A program made the position numbers and the translations under genes. Below the pieces are notes generated by a model. It saw only the letters and a list, made by a program, of their open reading frames with translations. It had not been told where the DNA came from and made no database searches. This document shows positions 58,488-64,000 of a DNA stretch of 64,000 nt, piece by piece. This DNA comes from Branchinecta lynchi (Eukaryota; Arthropoda; Branchiopoda; Anostraca; Branchinectidae), in NCBI GenBank assembly GCA_023053575.1, contig JAKZAP010000014.1:5270001-5334000 (forward strand), in the 5' to 3' direction. Numbering within the stretch: the first letter of the stretch is position 1; each line of letters starts with the position of its first letter.

Positions 58488-59012
58488 TAGTTGCGTTTTT
58501 GATCGAAGTTTGAAGTTACCTTCAACCTCAAAGGTTATTGGAAAAGGAAAGAAGTGTGATAAGAGGAAAGGGCATTTATTTAAAAAAAAAAAAAAAAAAA
58601 AATTACCTGATGGGGGGGGGGGGGAATGATATAGCGGATTCATGGTGGTTAGAATTACGGCCACAATCAGGATTTTTTTTTGTCTTAAAAGTGGCCGTTT
58701 ATGGTAAATTGTTTGCTTAATTTATGTGTTTTTGATGAAATTAAAAAAATGTCTATGTCTCTGCTTAATTACCGTTTTTGGTCGCCGTTCACCTGCCGGT
58801 CACAGTTCCTTCGTCCTTCAGACTCTGACCGTTGAACTTCTTGCGCTAGCAAGTTCAAAGTTTGCTTGAATCGTCAAAGAAACGTCGACCTGGCATAGAT
58901 CGCCGGAGCCGCACTAATTAAGCAAACGGTGAACTACGACGGCGTTCAAAAACGGAAATTAAGCAACCGGCCAAGCGAACGGCGAACAAAACTTCGACCA
59001 AAAACGCAACTA
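58488..59012. mobile_element. MITE family H, copy (long)
   Basis: 525 bp; TAGTTGCGTTTTTGATCGAA at the left and TTCGACCAAAAACGCAACTA at the right, nearly perfect. Inside are a 20-base A run, a 14-base G run and CGCCGTTCACC-type blocks that also appear in the 17.3 kb copy. Confidence 0.75.
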
Positions 59013-59849
59013 TTGCAAGCTGAAAAGCCTGACAGTGTTCGTGCACCTTAAAAGAGTGTTCACAATTTTAAACCGTTTGCGCTATCCGTTTTGTATTTGC
59101 GCGAAGGAGGTAGGAGGAACTATAGGTGGCTGTCATTCAAATGAAATAAATTTATTTTATTTCTATTTTAAATATATTCAAATATGTTTTATTTGTGAAT
59201 ATTTTAGTGTATGAATATGTATAAATAAAATATATACTAGACGGACCAAAGGCTAAATAGCTGCCTGAGAAAGTCGGCTAATGTAGCGTTTACGCGGACA
59301 AGAAATCCCGTCGAGTAGAAAGGAATTCTTGCCGACCCGAAATCGACTCGACTCGTTCGTGAAGACGACTCGAATAAAAAAGTCCAGCGGGACGAGAATC
59401 CTTTCATGATGGAAGGAATTCCGTCTACTTGAAAGGAATCTCATAAAAGAATCTCGTCGGCGGTGCTGGTAAAAAGACTAAAAAACAAACATCTAGCTAG
59501 CTTTTGAGAGAAGCAGTCATCAGTACTGATGTCGCAAATGCTCTCAAAACTTTTTTATTGGCTATTGAATTTATATTTGTCCGATTTTCTGGTTTGAAGA
59601 ATTTATTATTTTCCCTCTGCGTGTAAACATAATCTTGTCACCAAGATCGGATTTTGTTCAAGTTTTCCTGTACTTGTAAGTGCTGCGTAAGAAAGAAGAT
59701 TTCTGTTCACAGGACCTCGTATTCCGTCAGCCTAAGCTCTGACTGTGAGTTATATTTAATGCTAGTTAGACCATTACGTAAATCAGCTGTAATAAACCAT
59801 TAGTACAGCTGATATTTCTGTTGAGCGAGGTTTCGGCTCTTCCCGACTA
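59013..59849. other. Non-genic stretch
   Basis: At 59270-59465 short motifs such as GACGAGAATC and AAAGGAATTC repeat in both orientations. Near 59815-59849 a W-type end (GAGGTTTCGGCTCTTCCCGA) is cut by the M1 MITE. No gene seen. Confidence 0.4.
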
Positions 59850-60132
59850 CCCAATGAAAAATTTGTAGCCTGCGTAGCTGTATGATAGTTGTACGAAAAA
59901 GTTGCATGTAATACTATGTAATAGTAAAGAATACTATCATTTAATGTGCCCCAGACTGGTCCAATCTTAAGCAGTAGTATCCAGTAGCAACCTGTCTTGC
60001 CATAGTAGCATTCAGTAGAATGCAGTAACACGGTAGCTTTGGAGTAGAAGCATGTAGTACCATAAGTTAGTACTACATGCTACTTTTTCGAACAACTTCA
60101 TACTACGATTTTGAGATAAATTTTTCATCGGG
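59850..60132 (+). mobile_element. MITE family M1, copy 4
   Basis: 283 bp; CCCAATGAAAAATTTG (one change from CCCGATG) to ATAAATTTTTCATCGGG. The inside is shortened in the AGTAGCATCC part. Flanks TA / AA. Confidence 0.75.
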
Positions 60133-60298
60133 AAGGACCTATTCATGGCGTAGTTAGTTTTGTTTTTTCTTCTCCAGGGCGTGCAAGCTGTTCTTCATTA
60201 CAAAATAAATAATTAGAAATTATCGAACTAGAGTAAACTGGACGCTAGATGGTCATAGATAGCCAAAACTGTTTTGTTTTTGTTTTGTTTGTTTTTTT

Positions 60299-60408
60299 TG
60301 GGGGGGGAAAGTATATCCCGACTGGATGCTATTTTACCAACAGTTTTAAGGAAAAATTGACCGTTTGAAGAAAATTTGCTGTTTTTAAGAAAAAAAATGA
60401 ATATTTAT
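60299..60408 (+). mobile_element. hAT-like family G fragment
   Basis: G run, then AGTATATCCCGACTGGATGC and repeated AAGAAAA-(A/T)TTGACCG units as in family G. It ends where a LINE tail (CAATCAATCAAT) starts. Confidence 0.5.
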
Positions 60409-60860
60409 CAATCAATCAATCAATCAATATTTTATTTCCGCCAAAGATAGCGAGTAAAAAAGAAATTAATAGACACTGACAAATTTCGGCTAAACACTAT
60501 AACTCAAAAACTGCCAAGCCTAACTACACTGCCGAAAATACTTAAAACTTATCTACAATTTAATTACAGTTTAATAACTAACAAATTGAAAATAAAAAAA
60601 AAAAAAAAGAAGAAAAATATTATTTACGAAAAAACCTGCACAGGTTATGTTGGAGACCTGAGCGGATCTTTAAGATTATAGTATTCCATCATTTGCGTGT
60701 TAGAAAAATAACGAGAAAATCGACATAAAAACTTTCCAAATTTAAAAGATGACGTTTTCATATGCGTTAAATTGCTAAGGGTAAAATACGGTAAAAGGGG
60801 AGAAGCAATTAAAATTTGAGGTAAAACAGCTGTATTAAAAATACTAAACACTAACTGCTT
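60409..60860 (-). mobile_element. LINE 3' end, reversed, CAAT tail
   Basis: Tail CAATCAATCAATCAATC, then ATTTCCGCCAAAGATAGCGA. On the - strand a frame (60645-60851) reads [19 protein letters not shown] and MEYYNLKDPLRS, weakly like a LINE C-terminus. Same family as 46858-47230. Confidence 0.5.
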
Positions 60861-62464
60861 TTTCGATAAATCGTCGAGCTTCTCTGATTCATTTTACCAC
60901 CGACACAACTAGCAGATCGATGCTTGACAGGACGTACTCGTGAAAAAACCATCTACGTTTAAACTATATCAGAAAGTCTATGCTACTGTTCTTTTAAATT
61001 TATTAAGAATTTTCATCGTCAGCCGCTCTGATGGTTTCATTATTTGTTATTCTGTACGCCGGTTGAAATCAAGGAAAGAGGGGGGTGACGCGGCGACCGA
61101 AAAATCCACAGAAATCACATTTGTTTGAAAAATTCAGTAAAAAACAAAATAAAAAAGTTCGACCCGTAACAGAGTTGCTTATCGGTTGAATGAAAAAAGA
61201 ACGGAATTTTTGCTTCCTCTTATCTAGGGGAAGATGAGCCTAATTTGTCGTTCAGGTTGTCACTACATTGCCCCTTGGATCTCCAGCTGCTGACTCCCCT
61301 ATCTAATATCGATGTACCTACAGGCCACAAGGGGCTATCGCCTTTAATTGTACAGTCTAGTGCTTGTAGATTAGAGGGAGACCAGCGTTGCGAAATTTGT
61401 CCCACGCCTTGCTGAATACTAGAACCTTCTGCAGTTGCACTGGCTGCAATAATATCATCTCTGCCGGGCACCATTATTTTCTGATTGGCCCACCTCGCAA
61501 CAGCTTTCTAGTCTATAGTCTTGCGCGGGGAAATCTGTGACGTCATATACGCCCCCATATCATTGAGGACTTGTTTGATTCTTTCCGAGACTCGAGTGGA
61601 ACAAGAGAAGAGGATCGATGAGGAAGGCTGTGCCCTAATCGGTAAGCAGTGACCTGACCTTTTCATGTTTACTCAGACTCACTTGAGAATGTGGAACTTA
61701 CTTATTATTACTAATTAGATTCCTTTGAATGGGTGATTTTAAAATTTCAGACATGAACACATTAGCCTATACAATACACTAACAATAACATGAGCATAAA
61801 GTAACTGGCCAAATCTACAAACAAATGAGTCTATTTAGTCTACAACTGAAAATTAAAATAAACATATCAGGCCCTTTATTGGAAAAAAGGGAAAAGGTTG
61901 TGATGCAGGCTGCAAGGAGCCTTTTGTGAAAGTTTTGTATGTTACTATCAAAATTCTCTAAAGGATTCTTCACTTTAAAAATAGGTTAGGCAAGAGTTAC
62001 CAGAGGAAATGGGGAAGGAGGAATTTACAGAATTTATAATAAGTCACTTTTAACACAGAAACTGCGGAAGGACGAGAAGAAGAGAAAAAACAGCAGAGGG
62101 AAAAAGAATGTCAGCTTGTAACTTATGTCAGGAGGGAAGCTGTACAGCTCTCCCTGCCGATACAGCTGGCGGACTGAGTCTCGGTCTTTTGTGATGGTCA
62201 TCGACAGGAGGGATCCCACTCACTTCCCTGTTCGGTCTAAGTGCAATGTGATAGAGGCCTTCAGATAGGGGTAGCGAGGTCTCCAAAATACAGAATTGTC
62301 AATCGATTGTGCTTAACGTAAATCACTCAAGTGGCATAATCTGAAGAACACTTCGCACTCTTAACTGTAGATGCTCCAGGATTCTAATATTATATTTTAA
62401 ACCAGGTTCTGATGTTGAGAAATTACCAACGGGTTTCTCCAGGCCCGTTGAAGTCTAGCAATAG
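60861..62464. other. Non-genic stretch
   Basis: No repeat or gene recognised. A GTAAGC after 61641 could be a splice donor, but the 61556-61641 block preceding it has no recognisable protein. Confidence 0.35.
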
Positions 62465-62879
62465 AGGCGTATTCTCGCCGTTCCTCGAGGACTCCTCGGG
62501 GAATCAAAGGGAACGGCGAGAATAGAGGGAGTCACTCCACGCGGACTCCGCGGACAGAAACAGCGAGAACACGGTGAATGCTTCCAACATGGATTTTTTT
62601 CGAAAAATAAATAAGCCGTCCACGAAATTAGTCTGGAGCCAATTTATTTCTGGTTTTCTTTATTCTGATTATTTTTAATTAATTTTACCTTGTACCAACA
62701 CCAGCAAAAATGGATTCCCCTCCGAATCTGAAAGGGAGTCCTTTTTGATGATGGTGATGATAATGAGAGCATTCCCCGTCCGTGGGGACTCGCGAGAATA
62801 CGGGGAGTGAGTCCCCGGGACAAACAAAAACGCGGGGACTCCTCAAGTGGAGTCTGCGGGGAACGGCGAGAGTACGCCT
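62465..62879 (+). mobile_element. MITE family M5, copy 2 (complete)
   Basis: 415 bp; AGGCGTATTCTCGCCGTTCC and, reversed at the right, AGGCGTACTCTCGCCGTTCC. Inside: GAGTCACTCCACGCGGACTC and GATGATGGTGATGATAATGA. The other copy is at 44377-44770. Confidence 0.8.
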
Positions 62880-62884
62880 TACGT

Positions 62885-63550
62885 CCTTCAAAAAATGCAA
62901 TGACGAATTGCCGCCAGATGCGCTAGAGAAACAATAACACGCGAGATTCTGGTATAAGTTATCTGAAGTGTGAATAAGCGATTAGGCTTTCGCTTCATAC
63001 AGAGTCCCGTCTTAGCCCCGTGGAAAATTCAATCAGCACTCAAGTCATCACTGAAGTTTGCTGCAAGGATTGACAAACTTCACGAAGTTTAGTAGAACAG
63101 ACTTGAGTAGTGAACAAATAGAGGCAGAGGCATTTCAAATCGTTTCAAACATGGCTAGGCCCCAGGGGAATTGAAGACTGCCAAACAAACTGGGATAAAC
63201 TTATACCAAGAAGTACGTCCCTGACGAATTACCGCCAGACGCGCTAGAGGAATAATAACAATCATACGTGATATCTGGGGATAAATTATCTGACGGGTGA
63301 ATAAGCGATTAGGCTTTCGCTTCGTATCGAGTCGCGTATTAGCCCCGTTTAAAAGTCAGCCAGTACTCAGCACTGAAGTCGGAAGCCAGAAATAACAAAC
63401 TTGGTGACGCTTGACAGAACAGAGTTGGGTAAAGCAAAAAGAGGGGAAGAGGCATTTTAAACATGGTTAGGCCTAATAGGAATTGAAAATAGCAAAATAA
63501 ACCTTGATAAAGTACACCAACAAGTAACGTGTCATTGTTCTTTACGATAG
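62885..63550 (+). repeat. Diverged tandem duplication, 2 x about 335 bp
   Basis: Units 62885-63221 and 63222-63550 share GACGAATT(G/A)CCGCCAGA, GAATAAGCGATTAGGCTTTC and AACATGG(C/T)TAGGCC. No open frame spans either unit. Confidence 0.8.
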
Positions 63551-63792
63551 TGCACCTAGCGGCCAAAAAAGAACTAATCTGAGAGGAATTTTATGAGGGG
63601 CGTATAAAAATTTTCATCCCGCCGAGGCTTGCTGTGGTAAAAGTTAATAGGAACGGGTTCTATTTTGTGTGTTAAAAGTTATACGTGACCAATCATAGCA
63701 GTGCGTTTCCATCACGTGACTACAGAAGAAGAAAGAGAGAAACATAAGGAGAGATATTTGTAATATAAAAGTAACTGAATGCAGACTGAACG

Positions 63793-63990
63793 AGTTCTTT
63801 TTTTTTTATTTTTTTTTTTTTTATTCCCGCGTAGCTTCTTTATCATTTTTTCTTGCTTTCGATCGAACTAAAACAAGTGGCTACGTCTCCACCTCCAACT
63901 CAGTGACGTTAATACAAAATTTGCCTAACAGTTTACCCTACTTTAACGTCACTTACACTTTCGTGGGCTCAAGGATTATTTACTTACACT
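63793..63990 (-). repeat. SINE-like repeat, reversed
   Basis: T tract, then CGCGTAGCTTCTTTATCAT, GTGGCTACGTCTCCACCTCC and CAGTGACGTTAA, as at 5410-5640 and (forward) 42756-42889. Confidence 0.55.
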
Positions 63991-64000
63991 TTCGTCTTTT

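Noticed and set aside
61556..61641. Possible exon (GAGACTCGAGTGGAACAAG ... ) with GTAAGC donor
   Set aside because: The donor is plausible but there is no clear acceptor or start, and the peptide is not recognisable.

Overview
The window is nuclear DNA from an animal, most likely an invertebrate. Genes are split by long GT-AG introns, the sequence is AT-rich, and most of it is transposon debris. Two protein-coding genes are supported, both on the + strand. The first (8437-31878) is a complete eight-exon delta-aminolevulinate dehydratase gene (ALAD, porphobilinogen synthase, heme pathway). Its exons join without a phase break into 331 residues and keep the three zinc cysteines and both active-site lysines. 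The second (first exon uncertain, then 34894-57557) encodes a shortened adenylate-kinase-like protein with a P-loop and a long acidic tail. From memory it resembles an adenylate-kinase-isoenzyme-5-like family of arthropods, so an arthropod or relative is my best guess; this is inference.

Layout. 1-8.3 kb: non-genic repeats, with two family A elements tail to tail (0.4-3.8 kb) and a family B element (4.8-6.7 kb). 8.4-31.9 kb: ALAD. Its coding exons total 996 bp in 23.4 kb; the introns hold family A, family B, MITEs, LINE fragments, a tRNA-Thr-like sequence, a minisatellite and hAT-like debris. 32.0-57.6 kb: the adenylate-kinase-like gene, with an 11.1 kb last intron holding a 1.76 kb hAT-like element, a piggyBac-like MITE, a LINE tail, a perfect 160 bp tandem duplication and a 2.8 kb nest of palindromes. 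57.6-64.0 kb: no gene recognised; MITEs, a LINE 3' end, a SINE-like copy and a diverged 335 bp tandem duplication.

Mobile elements dominate. Families A and B have the same plan: internal units of about 100-130 bp, a conserved block around AAGTTTCATC, a GACA/GACG microsatellite and a palindromic end. This recalls the Helentron-associated INE-1/DINE-1 (mini-me) elements of insects. Several MITE families can be defined from target-site duplications: TTAA (piggyBac-like), TTA (Harbinger-like), 8 bp with CAGGGGC-type ends (hAT-like), and a 300 bp family with four copies. Nested insertions give relative ages, and some empty sites are visible inside the window.

The two genes are head to tail. If the candidate first exon of the kinase-like gene at 32023-32029 is right, only about 50 bp separate it from the ALAD polyadenylation signal, which raises the possibility of co-transcription. 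Nothing here suggests a bacterial or viral gene system, a CRISPR array or a toxin locus.
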